Source: Calliopsis andreniformis (lineage: Eukaryota > Arthropoda > Insecta > Hymenoptera > Andrenidae). From it: a stretch of 64,000 nt of DNA. The notes beneath the pieces are model-generated. The model searched no databases and was not told the origin of the DNA. It saw nothing but the letters and a program-made list of their open reading frames with translations. The DNA is taken from positions 310,001 through 374,000 of the forward strand of contig NW_027480568.1 of assembly GCF_051401765.1 (NCBI RefSeq), written 5' to 3'. Each line of letters begins with the position of its first letter. Position 1 is the stretch's first letter. The position numbers were made by a program, and so were the translations under genes. Below, in pieces: positions 1 to 13,625 of the stretch.

Positions 1-2250
1 TTGAGGATTGAGGATTGAGGATTGAGGATTGAGGATTGAAGATTGAGTATTGAGGATTGAAGATAGAGGATTGTGGATTGAGGATTGACGATTGAGGATT
101 GAAGATTGAGGATTGAGGATTGAGGATTGAGGATTGAGGATTGAAGATTGAGGATTGGGTATTGAGGATTGAAGAATGAGGATTGAGTATTGAGTATTGA
201 GGACTGAGGATTGAAGATTGAGTATTGAGGATTGAAGATTGACGATTGAGTATTGATGATTGAGGATTAAGGATTGAGGATTGAGGATTGAGGATTGAGG
301 ATTGAGGATACAAGATTGAGTATTGAGGATTGAAGACTGAGGATTGAGGATTGAGGATTGAGGATTGAGGGTTGGAGATTGAGTACTGAGGATTGAAGAT
401 TAAGATTGACGATTGAGGATTGAGGATTGAGGATTGAGGATTGAGGATTGAGGATTGAAGATTGAGGATTGCGTATTGAGGATAGAACATTGAGGATTGA
501 GGATTGAGTATTGAGGATTGAGGATTGAGGATTGAAGATTGAATATTGATGATTGAAGATTGAGGATCGAGGATTGAGGGTTGTGGATTGAGGACGAGGA
601 CTGAGAGTTGAGTATTGATGTTTGAGGTCTGAGGATTGAGGATTGAGGATTGAGAATTGAGGATTGAGGATTGAGGATTGAAGATTGAGGATTGGGTGTT
701 GAAGATTGAAGAATGAGGATTGAGGATTGAGGATTGAGGATTGAGGATTGAAGATTGAGTATTGAGGATTGAATATTGAGTATTGAGGATTGAGGATTGA
801 GCATTGAGGATTGAGGATTGCGGATAGAAGATTGAGGATTGGGTATTGCGGATTGACCATTGAGGATTGAGGATTGAGGATTGAGGATTGAGGACTGAAG
901 ATTGAATATTGATGATTGAATATTGAGGATTGAGGATTGATGGTTGTGGATTGAGGACGAGGACTGAGGGTTGAGTATTGCTGTTTGAGGTCTGAGGATT
1001 GAGGATTGAGGATTGAGAATTGAGGATTGAGGATTGAGGATTGAAGATTGAGAATTGGGTATTCAGGATTGAAGATTGAGGATTGAGGATTGAGGATTGA
1101 GTACTGAGGATTGAAGACTGAGTGTTGAGGGTTGAGTGATGAGAATTGATGTTTGTGGATAGAGATTTGAAGATTGCAGATTGAGTATTGAGTATTGAAA
1201 ACTGTGAATTGATGATATTCCCTTGAGGATTGAGGATTGACAACTGATTGTTGAGGACTGAGGGCTGAAGGTTGAAGATTCAGGATTGAGGATTCAGGAT
1301 TGTAGATTGAGGATTGAGGATTGAGAATTGAAGATTGAGGATTGAGTATTGGCCGTTGTGGATTGAGGACGAGGACTGAGGGTTGAGTATTGATGTTTGA
1401 GGTCTGAGGATTGAGGGTTGAGGATTGAGAATTGAGGATTGAGGATTGAAGATTGAGGATTGGGTACTGAGGATTGAAGAATGAGGATTGAGTACTGAGT
1501 ATTGAGGATTGAGGATTGAGGATTGAGGATTGAAGATTGAGGATTAGGTATTGAGGATTGAAGAATGAGGATTGAGTATTGAGTATTGAGGATTGAGGAT
1601 TGAAGATTGAGTATTGAGGATTGAAGATTGACGATTGAGTATTGAGGATTGAGGATTGAGGATTGAGGATTGAGGATTGAGGATTGATGATTGAGTATTG
1701 GGTATTGAAGATTGAGGATTGAGGATTGAGGATTGTGGATTGAAGATTGAGTATTGGGTATTGAAGATTGAGGATTGAGGATTGAGGATTGTGGATTGAG
1801 GATTGAAGATTGAGTACTGAGGATTGAAGATTAAGATTGAGGATTGAGGATTGAGGATTGAGGATTGAGGATTGAGGATTGAAGATTGAGTATTGAGGAT
1901 TGAAGATTGAGGATAGAGGATTGAGGATTGAGGATTGAGGATTGAAGATTGAGTATTGAGGATTGAAGATTGAGGATTGAGGATTGAGGATTGAGGATTG
2001 AGGACTGAGGATTGAGGAATGAGGATTGAGGATTGAGAATTGAGGATTGCGGATAGAAGATTGAGGATTGGGTATTGCGGATTGAACATTGAGGATTGAG
2101 GATTGAGGATTGAGGATTGAGGACTGAAGATTGAATATTGATGATTGAATATTGAGGATTGAGGATTGATGGTTGTGGATTGAGGACGAGGACTGAGGGT
2201 TGACTACTGCTGTTTGAGGTCTGAGGATTGAGGATTGAGGATTGAGAATT
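1..2250 (+). repeat. Diverged higher-order block related to about 6.58-8.87 kb
   Basis: The order of variant heptamers here parallels that of about 6,580-8,870. The GATAGAACATTG variant at 481 matches 7,182 (offset 6,701). The GGATTAGGTA variant at 1,541 matches 8,249 (offset 6,708). The GCGGATTGAACATT cluster near 2,080 matches that near 8,695 (offset about 6,617). The offset therefore changes by 91 bp (13 heptamers), a length change in register with the unit. A copy of the 175-bp landmark lies at about 1,135-1,310. There is no gene content. Confidence 0.75.
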
Positions 2251-4510
2251 GAGGATTGAGGATTGAGGATTGAAGATTGAGAATTGGGTATTGAGGATTG
2301 AAGAATGAGGATTGAGGATTGAGGATTGAGGATTGAGGATTGAAGACTGAGTGCTGAGGATTGAAGATTGACGATTTAGGATTGAGGATTGAGGATTGAG
2401 GATTGAGGATTGAGGATTGAGGATTGAAGAATGAGTATTGGGGATTGAAGATTGAGAATTGGGTATTCAGGATTGAAGAGTGAGGATTGAGGATTGAGGA
2501 TTGAGTATTGAGGATTGAAGACTGAGTGTTGAGGGTTGAGTGATGAGAATTGATGTTTGTGGATAGAGATTTGAAGATTGCAGATTGAGTATTGAGTATT
2601 GAAAACTGTGAATTGATGATATTCCCTTGAGGATTGAGGATTGACAACTGATTGTTGAGGACTGAGGGCTGAAGGTTGAGGATTCAGGATTGAGGATTCA
2701 GGATTGTGGATTGAGGATTGAGGATTGAGAATTGACGATTGAGGATTGAGTATTGGGGGTTGTGGATTGAGGACGAGGACTGAGGGTTGAGTATTGATGT
2801 TTGAGGTCTGAGGATTGAGGGTTGAGGATTGAGAATTGAGGATTGAGGATTGAAGATTGAGGATTGGGTACTGAGGATTGAAGAATGAGGATTGAGTATT
2901 GAGTATTGAGGATTGAGGATTGAGGATTGAGGATTGAAGATTGAGGATTAGGTATTGAGGATTGAAGAATGAGGATTGAGTATTGAGTATTGAGGATTGA
3001 GGATTGAAGATTGAGTATTGAGGATTGAAGATTGACGATTGAGGATTGAGGATTGAGGATTGAGGATTGAGGATTGAGGATTGAGGATTGAAGATTGAGT
3101 ATTGGGTATTGAAGATTGAGGATTGAGGATTGAGGATTGTGGATTGAGGATTGAAGATTGAGTACTGAGGATTGAAGATTAAGATTGAGGATTGAGGATT
3201 GAGGATTGAGGATTGAGGATTGAGGATTGAAGATTGAGTATTGAGGATTGAAGATTGAGGATTGAGGATTGAGGATTGAGGATTGAGGATTGAAGATTGA
3301 GTATTGAGGATTGAAGATTGAGGATTGAGGATTGAGGATTGAGGATTGAGGATTGAGGATTGAGGATTGAGGATTGAGGATTGCGGATAGAAGATTGAGG
3401 ATTGGGTATTGCGGATTGAACATTGAGGATTGAGGATTGAGGGTGGAGGATTGAGGACTGAAGATTGAATATTGATGATTGAATATTGAGGATTGAGGAT
3501 TGATGGTTGTGGATTGAGGTCGAGGACTGAGGGTTGACTACTGCTGTTTGAGGTCTGAGGATTGAAGATTGAGGATTGGGTACTGAGGATTGAAGAATGA
3601 GGATTGAGGATTGAGGGTTGAGGATTGAGAATTGAGGATTGAGGATTGAAGATTGAGGACTGGGTACTGAGGATTGAAGAATGGGGATTGAGTATTGAGT
3701 ATTGAGGATTGAGGATTGAGGATTGAGGATTGAAGATTGAGGATTAGGTATTGAGGATTGAAGAATGAGGATTGAGTATTGAGTATTGAGGATTGAGGAT
3801 TGAGGATTGAAGATTGAGTATTGAGGATTGAAGATTGACGATTGAGGATTGAGGATTGAGGATTGAGGATTGAGGATTGAGGATTGAGGATTGAAGATTG
3901 AGTATTGGGTATTGAAGATTGAGGATTGAGGATTGAGGATTGTGGATTGAGGATTGAAGATTGAGTACTGAGGATTGAAGATTAAGATTGAGGATTGAGG
4001 ATTGAGGATTGAGGATTGAGGATTGAGGATTGAGGATTGAAGATTGAGTATTGAGGATTGAAGATTGAGGATTGAGGATTGAGGATTGAGGATTGAGGAT
4101 TGAAGATTGAGTATTGAGTATTGAAGATTGAGGATTGAGAATTGAGTATTGAGGATTGAGGATTGAGGATTGAGGATTGCGGATAGAAGATTGAGGATTG
4201 GGTATTGCGGATTGAACATTGAGGATTGAGGATTGAGGATTGAGGATTGAGGACTGAAGATTGAATAGTGATGATTGAATATTGAGGATTGAGGATTGAT
4301 GGTTGTGGATTGAGGACGAGGACTGCGGGTTGACTACTGCTGTTTGAGGTCTGAGGATTGAGGATTGAGGATTGAGAATTGAGGATTGAGGATTGAGGAT
4401 TGAAGATTGAGAATTGGGTATTGAGGATTGAAGAATGAGGATTGAGGATTGAGGATTGAGGATTGAGGATTGAAGACTGAGTGCTGAGGTTTGAGTGATG
4501 AGAATTGATG
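2251..4510 (+). repeat. Locally reiterated 0.8-1.4 kb sub-blocks
   Basis: A marker variant, GACTACTGCTG, occurs at 2,202, 3,536 and 4,332, giving internal spacings of 1,334 and 796 bp. The variants around these points recur in the same order, so this stretch is made of unequal local repeats of one block. Landmark copies sit at about 2,539-2,710 and about 4,494-4,665. The first landmark also matches the one at about 1,135 together with its flanks (offset about 1.4 kb). No gene is present. Confidence 0.7.
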
Positions 4511-6300
4511 TTTGTGGATAGAGGTTTGAAGATTGCAGATTGAGTATGGAGTATTGAAGACTGTGAATTGATGATATTCTCTTGAGGATTGAGGATTGAC
4601 AACTGATTGTTGAGGACTGAGGGCTGAAGGTTGAGGATACAGGATTGAGGATTCAGGACTGTGGATTGAGGATTGAGGATTGAGAATTGAAGATTGAGGA
4701 TTGAGTATTGGGGGTTGTGGATTCAGGACGAGGACTGAGGGTTGAGTATTGATGTTTGACGTCTGAGGATTGAGGGTTGAGGATTGAGGATTGAGGTTTG
4801 AGGATTGAGGATTGAAGATTGAGTACTGAGGATTGAAGATTAAGATTGAGGATTGATGATTGAGGATTGAGGATTGAAGGTTGAGGATTGGGGACTGAGT
4901 ATTGAGGGTTGAGTGATGAGAATTGATGCTTGTGGATAGAGGTCTGAAGATTGCAGATTGAGTATTTAGTATTGAAAACTGTGAATTGAGGATATTCTAT
5001 TGAGGATTGAGGATTGACAACTGATTGTTGAGGACTTAGGGCTGAAGATTGAGGATTCAAGGTTGAGGATTCAGGATTGATGTTTGAGGACTGAGGATTG
5101 AGGATTGAGGATTGAGGATTGAGGATTGAGGATTGAAGACTGAGAATTGGGTATTGAGGATTGAACATTGAGGATTGAGTGTTGAGGATAGAGGATTGAG
5201 GATTGAGGATTGAAGGTTGAATATTAATGACTGTATATTGAGGATTGAGGATTGAGGGTTGTGGATTGAGGACGAGGACTGAGGGTTGAGTATTGATGTT
5301 TGAAGTCTGAGGATTCAGGATTGAAGATTGAGTATTGAGGATAGAAGATTGAGGATTGAGGATTGTCGATTAAGGATTGAGGATGAGGTCTGAGGGTTGA
5401 GGATTGAGGTTTGAGGACTGAGGACTGAGGATTGAGGATTGAGAATTGAGGATTGAGGATTGAGGATTGAAGATTGATGATTGGGTACTGAGGATTGAAG
5501 AATGAGGATTGAGGATTGAGGATTGAGGATTGAGGATTGAAGATTGAGTATTGAGCATTGAAGCATGACGATTGAGGATTGAGGATTGAGGATTGAGGAT
5601 TGAGGATGGAGGACTGAAGATTGAGTATTGAGGATTGAAGATTGAGGATCGAGGATTGAGGATTGAGGATTGAGGATAGAGGATTGAAGAATGAGGATTG
5701 AGGATTGAGGATTGAGGATTGAGGATTGAGGATTGAGGATTGGTGATTGAGGATTGCGAATTGAAGATTCAGTATTAAGGATTGAAGATTCAAAATTGAG
5801 GATGAGGATTGAACATTGAGTACTGAGTGTTGAGGTTTGAGTGATGAGAATTTATGTTTCTCGATACAGATTTGAAGATTGCAGATTGAGTATTGGGTAT
5901 TGAAAATTGTGAATTGATGATATTCTATTGAGGATTGAGGATTGACAACTGAATGTTGAGGACTGAGGTCTGAAGATTGAGGATTCAGGATTGAGGATTC
6001 AGAATTGAGGTTTGAGGACTGAGGATTGAGGATTGAAGATTGAGTATTGAGGATTGAAGATTGAGGGTTGAGGATTGAGGATTGAGGATTGAGGATGAGG
6101 GCTGAGGGTTGAGGATTGAGGTTTGAGGACTAAGGACAGAGGATTGAGGATTGAGAATTGAGGATTGAGGATTGAGGATTGAAGATTGATAATTGGGTAT
6201 TGGGGATCGAAGAATGAGGATTGAGGATTGAGGTTTGAGGATTGAGGATAGAAGATTGAGTATTGAGGATTGAAGATTGACGATTGAGGATTGAGGATTG
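4511..6300 (+). repeat. Higher-order block, copy 1; copy 2 is at 11,626-13,625
   Basis: The variant order matches 11,626-13,625 at an offset of 7,115 at the left and 7,325 on the right. Examples are TGGGGATCGA at 6,201 and 13,526, and TTTGTGGATA at 4,511 and 11,626. The 210-bp change in offset (exactly 30 heptamers) maps to about 4,785-4,795. There copy 1 lacks units that copy 2 keeps at about 11,900-12,115. Related blocks near 9.0-9.3 kb also keep them, so copy 1 probably lost them. Three landmark copies lie within or at the edge of the block (near 4,510, 4,928 and 5,855). The last is an unusual subtype reading TTTCTCGATACAG, shared only with its partner near 13,181. Confidence 0.82.
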
Positions 6301-9300
6301 AGGATTGAAGATTGAATATTGATGATTGAAGGTTGAGGATCGAGGATTGAGGGTTGTGGATTGAGTACGAGGACTGAGGGTTGAGTATTGATGGTTGAGG
6401 TCTGAGGGTTGAGGATTGAGGATTGAGGATTGATGATTGAGGATTCAGGATTGAGGATTGAAGATTGAGGATTGGGTATTGAGGATTGAAGAATGAGGAT
6501 TGAGGATTGAGGGTTGAGGATTGAGGATTGAAGATTGAGTATTGAGGATTGAAGGTTGACGATTGAGGATTGAGGATTGAGGATTGAGGATTGAGGATTG
6601 AGGATTGAGGATTGAAGGTTGAGTATTGAGGATTGAAGATTGAGGATTGTGGATGGAGGATTGACGATTGAGGATTGAAGATTGAGGATTGAGGATTGAG
6701 GATTGAGGATTGAGGATTGAAGATTGAGGATTGGGTATTGATGATTGAAGAATGAGTATTGAGTATTGAGTATTGAGGATTGAGGATTGAAGATTGAGTA
6801 TTGAGGATTGAAGATTGACGATTGAGGATTGAGGATTGAGGATTGAGGATTGAGGATTGAGGATTGAGGATTGAAGATTGAGTATTGGGGATTGAAGATT
6901 GAGGATTGAGGATTGAGGATTGAGGATTGAGGATTGAAGATTGAGTACTGAGGATTGAAGATTAAGATTGAGGATTGAGGATTGAGGATTGAGGATTGAG
7001 GATTGAGGATACAAGATTGAGTATTGGGGATTGAAGATTGAGGATTGAGGATTGAGGATTGAGGATTGAGGATTGGAGATTGAGTACTGAGGATTGAAGA
7101 TTATGATTGACGATTGAGGATTGAGGATTGAGGATTGAGGATTGAGGATTGAGGATTGAAGATTGAGGATTGCGTATTGAGGATAGAACATTGAGGATAG
7201 AGGATTGAGTATTGAGGATTGAGGATTGAGGATTTAAGATTGAATATTGATGATTGAAGATTGAGGATCGAGGATTGAGAGTTGTGGATTGAGGACGAGG
7301 ACTGAGGGTTGAGTATTGATGTTTGAGGTCTGAGGATTGAGGATTGAGGATTGAGAATTGAGGATTGAGGAGTGAGGATTGAAGATTGAGGATTGGGTGT
7401 TGAATATTGAAGAATGAGGATTGAGGATTGAGGATTGAGGATTGAGGATTGAGGATTGAAGATTGAGTATTGGGGATTGAATATTGAGGATTGAGGATTG
7501 AGGATTGAGCATTGAGGATTGAGGATTGCGGATAGAAGATTGAGGATTGGGTATAGCGGATTGAACATTGAGGATTGAGGATTGAGGATTGAGGATTGAG
7601 GACTGAAGATTGAATATTGATGATTGAATATTGAGGATTGAGGTTTGATGGTTGTGGATTGAGGACGAGGACTGAGGGTTGAGTATTGCTGTTTGAGGTC
7701 TGAGGATTGAGGATTGAGGATTGAGAATTGAGGATTGAGGATTGAGGATTGAAGATTGAGAATTGGGAATTCAGGATTGAAGAATGAGGATTGAGGATTG
7801 AGGATTGAGTATTGAGGATTGAAGACTGAGTGTTGAGGGTTGTGTGATGAGAATTGATGTTTGTGGATAGAGATTTGAAGATTGCAGATTGAGTATTGAG
7901 TATTGAAAACTGTGAATTGATGATATTCTCTTGAGGATTGAGGATTGACAACTGATTGTTGAGGACTGAGGGCTGAAGGTTGAGGATTCAGGATTGAGGA
8001 TTCAGGATTGTGGATTGAGGATTGAGGATTGAGAATTGAAGATTGAGGATTGAGTATTGGGGGTTGTGGATTGAGGACGAGGACTGAGGGTTGAGTATTG
8101 ATGTTTGAGGTCTGAGGATTGACGGTTGAGGATTGAGAATTGAGGATTGAGGATTGAAGATTGAGGATTGGGTACTGAGGATTGAAGAATGAGGATTGAG
8201 TATTGAGTATTGAGGATTGAGGATTGAGGATTGAGGATTGAAGATTGAGGATTAGGTATTGAGGATTGAAGAATGAGGATTGAGTATTGAGTATTGAGGA
8301 TTGAGGATTGAAGATTGAGTATTGAGGATTGAAGATTGACGATTGAGGATTGAGGATTGAGGATTGAGGATTGAGGATTGAGGATTGAGGATTGAAGATT
8401 GAGTATTGGGTATTGAAGATTGAGGATTGACGATTGAGGATTGTGGATTGAGGATTGAAGATTGAGTACTGAGGATTGAAGATTAAGATTGAGGATTGAG
8501 GATTGAGGATTGAGGATTGAGGATTGAGGATTGAAGATTGAGTATTGAGGATTGAAGATTGAGGATTGAGGATTGAGGATTGAGGATTGAGGATTGAAGA
8601 TTGAGTATTGAGGATTGAAGATTGAGGATTGAGGATTGAGGATTGAGGATTGAGGATTGAGGATTGCGGATAGAAGATTGAGGATTGGGTATTGCGGATT
8701 GAACATTGAGGATTGAGGATTGAGGATTGAGGATTGAGGACTGAAGATTGAATATTGATGATTGAATATTGAGGATTGAGGATTGATGGTTGTGGATTGA
8801 GGACGAGGACTGAGGGTTGACTACTGCTGTTTGAGGTCTGAGGATTGAGGATTGAGGATTGAGAATTGAGGATTGAGGATTGAGCATTGAAGATTGAGAA
8901 TTGGGTATTGAGGATTGAAGAATGAGGATTGAGGATTGAGGATTGAGGATTGAGGATTGAGGATTGAGTATTGGGGGTTGTGGATTGAGGACGAGGACTG
9001 AGGGTTGAGTATTGATGTTCGAGGTCTGAGGATTAAGGGTTGAGGATTGAGAATTGAGGATTGAGGATTGAAGATTGAGGATTGGGTATTGAGGATTGAA
9101 GAATGAGGATTGAGTACTGAGTATTGAGGATTGAGGATTGAAGATTGAGTATTGAGCATTGAATATTGACGATTGAGGATTGAGGATTGAGGATTGAGGA
9201 TTGAGGATTGAGGATTGAGGATTGAAGATTGAGTATTGAGGATTGAAGATTGAGGATTGAGAATTGAGGTTTGAGGATTGAGGATTGAAGATTGAGTACT

Positions 9301-11625
9301 GAGGATTGAAGATTAAGATTGAGGATTGATGATTGAGGATTGAGGATTGAAGATTGAGGATTGGGGACTGAGTATTGAGGGTTGAGTGATGAGAATTGAT
9401 GCTTGTGGATAGAGGTCTGAAGATTGCAGATTGAGTATTGAGTATTGAAAACTGTGAATTGAGGATATTCTACTGAGGATTGAGGATTGACAACTGATTG
9501 TTGAGGACTTAGGGCTGAAGATTGAGGATTCAGGGTTGAGGATTCAGGATTGATGTTTGAGGACTGAGGATTGAGGATTGAGGATTGAGGATTGAGGATT
9601 GAGGATTGAAGACTGAGGATTGGGTATTGAGGATTGAACATTGAGGATTGAGTGTTGAGGATAGAGGATTGAGGATTGAGGATTGAAGTTTGAATATTAA
9701 TGACTGTATATTGAGGATTGAGGATTGAGGGTTGTGGATTGAGGACGAGGACTGAGGGTTGAGTATTGATGTTTGAAGTCTGAGGATTCAGGATTGAAGA
9801 TTGAGCATTGAGGATAGAAGATTGAGGATTGAGGATTGTCGATTAAGGATTGAGGATGAGGTCTGAGGGTTGAGGATTGAGGTTTGAGGACTGAGGACTA
9901 AGGATTGAGAATTGAGAATTGAGGATTGAGGGTTGTGGATTGAAGATTGAGTATTGAGGAATGACGATTGAGGATTGAGGATTGAGTATTGACGATTGAG
10001 GATTGCAGACTGAGTATTGAGGATTGACGATGGGAGGATTGAGGATTGCGGATAGAAGATTGAGAATTGGGGACTGAGGATTCAAGATTGAGGATCGAAG
10101 ATTGAGAATTGAGGATTGAAGATTGATAATCGAGGATTCAGGATTGAAGATGGAGTATTGAGGATAGAAGATTGAGGATTGAGGATTGTCGATTAAGGAT
10201 TGAGGATGAGGGCTGAGGGTTGAGGATTGAGGTTTGACGACTGAGGACTGAGGATTGAGGATTGAGAATTGAGGATTGACGATTGAGGATTGAAGATTGA
10301 GGATTGGGTATTGAGGATTGAAGAATGAGGATTGAGGATTGAGGATTGAGGATTGAGGATTGAAGATTGAGTATTGAGCATTGAAGCCTGACGATTTTAG
10401 GATTGAGGATTGAGGATTGAGGACTGAGGATGGAGGATTGAAGATTGAGAATTGAGGATTGAAGATTGAGGATCGAGGACTGAGGATTGAGGGTTGAGGA
10501 TTGAGGATTGAAGAATGAGGATTGAGGATTGAGGATTGAGGATTGAGGATTGAGGACTGAGTATTGAGTATTGAAGATTGAGGATTGAGGAGTGAGTATT
10601 GAAGATTGAGGATTTGGGACTGAGGATTGAAGATTGGGGTTTGAGGATTGAGGATTGAGGATTGAGGAGGGAGGATTGAAGATTGAGGATTGGGTATTGT
10701 GGATTGAAGAATGAGTATTGAGGATTGAGTATTGAGGATTGAGGATTGAAGATTGAGTATTGAGGATTGAAGATTGACGATTGAGGATTGAGGATTGAGG
10801 ATTGAGGATTGAGGATTGAGGACTGAGGATTGAAGATTGAGTATTGAGGATTGAAGATTGAGGATTGTGAATTGAGGATTCACGATTGAGGATTGAAGAT
10901 TGAGGATTGAGGATTGAGGATTGAGGATTGAGCATTGAAGATTGAGGATTCGGTATTGAGGATTGAAGAATGAGGATTCAGTAATGAGTATTGAGGATTG
11001 AGGATTGAAGACTGAGTATTGAGGATTGAAGATTGACGATTGAGGATTGAGGATTGAGGATTGAGGATTGAGGATTGAGGATTGAGGATTGAGGATTGAG
11101 GATTGAGGATTGAGGATAGAAGGTTGAGCATTGGGGATTGAAGATTGGGGATTGACGATGGGAGGATTGAGGATTGCGGATAGAAGATTGAGAATTGGGG
11201 ACTGAGGATTCAAGATTGAGGATCGAAGATTGAGAATTGAGGATTGAAGATTGATAATTGATGATTCAGGATTGAAGATTGAGTATTGAGGATAGAAGAT
11301 TGAGGATTGAGGATTGTCGATTAAGGATTGTGGATGAGGGCTGAGGGTTGAGGATTGAGGTTTGAGGACTGAGGACTGAGGATTGAGGATTGAGAATTGA
11401 GGATTGAGGATTGAGGATTGAAGATTGAGGATTGAAGATTGAGTATTGAGGATTGAAGATTGACGATTGAGGATTGAGGATTGAGGATTGAGGATTGAGG
11501 ATTGAGGATTGAGGATAGAAGGTTGAGCATTGGGGATTGAAGATTGAGGTTTGAGGATTGAGGATTGAGGATTGAGGATTGAAGATTGAGTAATGAGGAT
11601 TGAAGATTAAGATTGAGGATTGAGG
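6301..11625 (+). repeat. 5.3-kb higher-order block, paralogous to about 15.29-20.60 kb and 22.2-27.5 kb
   Basis: Variant order matches about 15,288-20,600 at offsets of 8,987 (left), 8,980 (middle) and 8,973 (right), each step being one heptamer. Marker pairs include GAAGGTTGAGGATCGAGG at 6,328 and 15,315, and the GAATTC-containing variant at 7,767 and 16,754. Because 14.28-21.19 kb is itself duplicated, this block has a third relative at about 22.2-27.5 kb. Landmark copies occur near 7,858 and 9,391. The stretch holds the rare variant GACGATGGGAGG at 10,026 and near 11,154. There is no gene; the minus-strand frames here are heptad translations only. Confidence 0.85.
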
Positions 11626-11640
11626 TTTGTGGATAGAGGT
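11610..11640 (+). other. Chimeric junction between two higher-order blocks
   Basis: Left of this point the sequence follows the block seen at about 20.24-20.60 kb. Right of it the sequence follows the block starting at 4,511. The switch falls inside the landmark, whose usual head (about 18 bases containing GTGATGAG) is missing here. The left parent reads GAGGTTTGAGG, the right parent GATGTTTGTGG, and the junction GAGGTTTGTGG. The two parents share GTTTG, a 5-bp microhomology, at the crossover. This is read directly from the sequence; the mechanism is inferred. Confidence 0.75.
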
Positions 11641-13625
11641 TTGAAGATTGCAGATTGAGTATGGAGTATTGAAGACTGTGAATTGATGATATTCTCTTGA
11701 GGATTGAGGATTGACAACTGATTGTTGAGGACTGAGGGCTGAAGGTTGAGGATACAGGATTGAGGATTCAGGACTGTGGATTGAGGATTGAGGATTGAGA
11801 ATTGAAGATTGAGGATTGAGTATTGGGGGTTGTGGATTCATGACGAGGACTGAGGGTTGAGTATTGATGTTTGACGTCTGAGGATTGAGGGTTGAGGATT
11901 GAGAATTGAGGATTGAGGATTGAAGATTGAGGATTGGGTATTGAGGATAGAAGAATGAGGATTGAGTACTGAGTATTGAGGATTGAGGATTGAAGATTGA
12001 GTATTGAGCATTGAATATTGACGATTGAGGATTGAGGATTGAGGATTGAGGATTGAGGATTGAGGATTGAGGATTGAAGATTGAGTATTGAGGATTGAAG
12101 ATTGAGGATTGAGGATTGAGGTTTGAGGATTGAGGATTGAAGATTGAGTACTGAGGATTGAAGATTAAGATTGAGGATTGATGATTGAGGATTGAGGATT
12201 GAAGGTTGAGGATTGGGGACTGAGTATTGAGGGTTGAGTGATGAGAATTGATGCTTGTGGATAGAGGTCTGAAGATTGTAGATTGAGTATTTAGTATTGA
12301 AAACTGTGAATTGAGGATATTCTATTGAGGATTGAGGATTGACAACTGATTGTTGTGGACTTAGGGCTGAAGATTGAGGATTCAAGGTTGAGGATTCAGG
12401 ATTGATGTTTGAGGACTGAGGATTGAGGATTGAGGATTGAGGATTGAGGATTGAGGATTGAAGACTGAGAATTGGGTATTGAGGATTGAACATTGAGGAT
12501 TGAGTGTTGAGGATAGAGGATTGAGGATTGAGGATTGAAGGTTGAATATTAATGACTGTATATTGAGGATTGAGGATTGATGGTTGTGGATTGAGGACGA
12601 GGACTGAGGGTTGAGTATTGATGTTTGAAGTCTGAGGATTCAGGATTGAAGATTGAGTATTGAGGATAGAAGATTGAGGATTGAGGATTGTCGATTAAGG
12701 ATTGAGGATGAGGTCTGAGGGTTGAGGATTGAGGTTTGAGGACTGAGGACTGAGGATTGAGGATTGAGAATTGAGGATTGAGGATTGAGGATTGAAGACT
12801 GATGATTGGGTACTGAGGATTGAAGAATGAGGATTGAGGATTGAGGATTGAGGATTGAGGATTGGAGATTGAGTATTGAGCATTGAAGCATGACGATTGA
12901 GGATTGAGGATTGAGGATTGAGGATTGAGGATGGAGGACTGAAGATTGAGTATTGAGGATTGAAGATTGAGGATCGAGGATTGAGGATTGAGGATTGAGG
13001 ATAGAGGATTGAAGAATGAGGATTGAGGATTGAGGATTGAGGATTGAGGATTGAGGATTGAGGATTGGTGATTGAGGATTGCGAATTGAAGATTCAGTAT
13101 TAAGGATTGAAGATTCAAAATTGAGGATGAGGATTGAACATTGAGTACTGAGTGTTGAGGGTTGAGTGATGAGAATTTATGTTTCTCGATACAGATTTGA
13201 AGATTGCAGATTGAGTATTGGGTATTGAAAATTGTGAATTGATGATATTCTATTGAGGATTGAGGATTGACAACTGAATGTTGAGGACTGAGGTCTGAAG
13301 ATTGAGGATTCAGGATTGAGGATTCAGAATTGAGGTTTGAGGACTGAGGATTGAGGATTGAAGATTGAGTATTGAGGATTGAAGATTGAGGGTTGAGGAT
13401 TGAGGATTGAGGATTGAGGATGAGGGCTGAGTGTTGAGGATTGAGGTTTGTGGACTAAGGACAGAGGATTGAGGATTGAGAATTGAGGATTGAGGATTGA
13501 GGATTGAAGATTGATAATTGGGTATTGGGGATCGAAGAATGAGGATTGAGGATTGAGGTTTGAGGATTGAGGATAGAAGATTGAGTATTGAGGATTGAAG
13601 ATTGACGATTGAGGATTGAGGATTG
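11626..13625 (+). repeat. Higher-order block, copy 2 of 4,511-6,300
   Basis: This is the partner of 4,511-6,300 and retains the 210 bp missing from that copy. The two agree closely over the shared part, with scattered substitutions such as GTAGATTGAG here for GCAGATTGAG near 12,275. Landmark copies are near 11,626 (headless), 12,250 and 13,181. Past 13,625 the two copies diverge: this one continues with canonical units while the other switches to a GAATATTGATGATTG context. No gene is present. Confidence 0.82.

Noticed and set aside
2537..2710. Landmark as an inserted transposable element or an RNA gene
   Set aside because: Every base falls into 7-bp phase with the array, there are no terminal inverted repeats or target duplications, and no cloverleaf or other RNA fold is apparent in a sequence almost without C.
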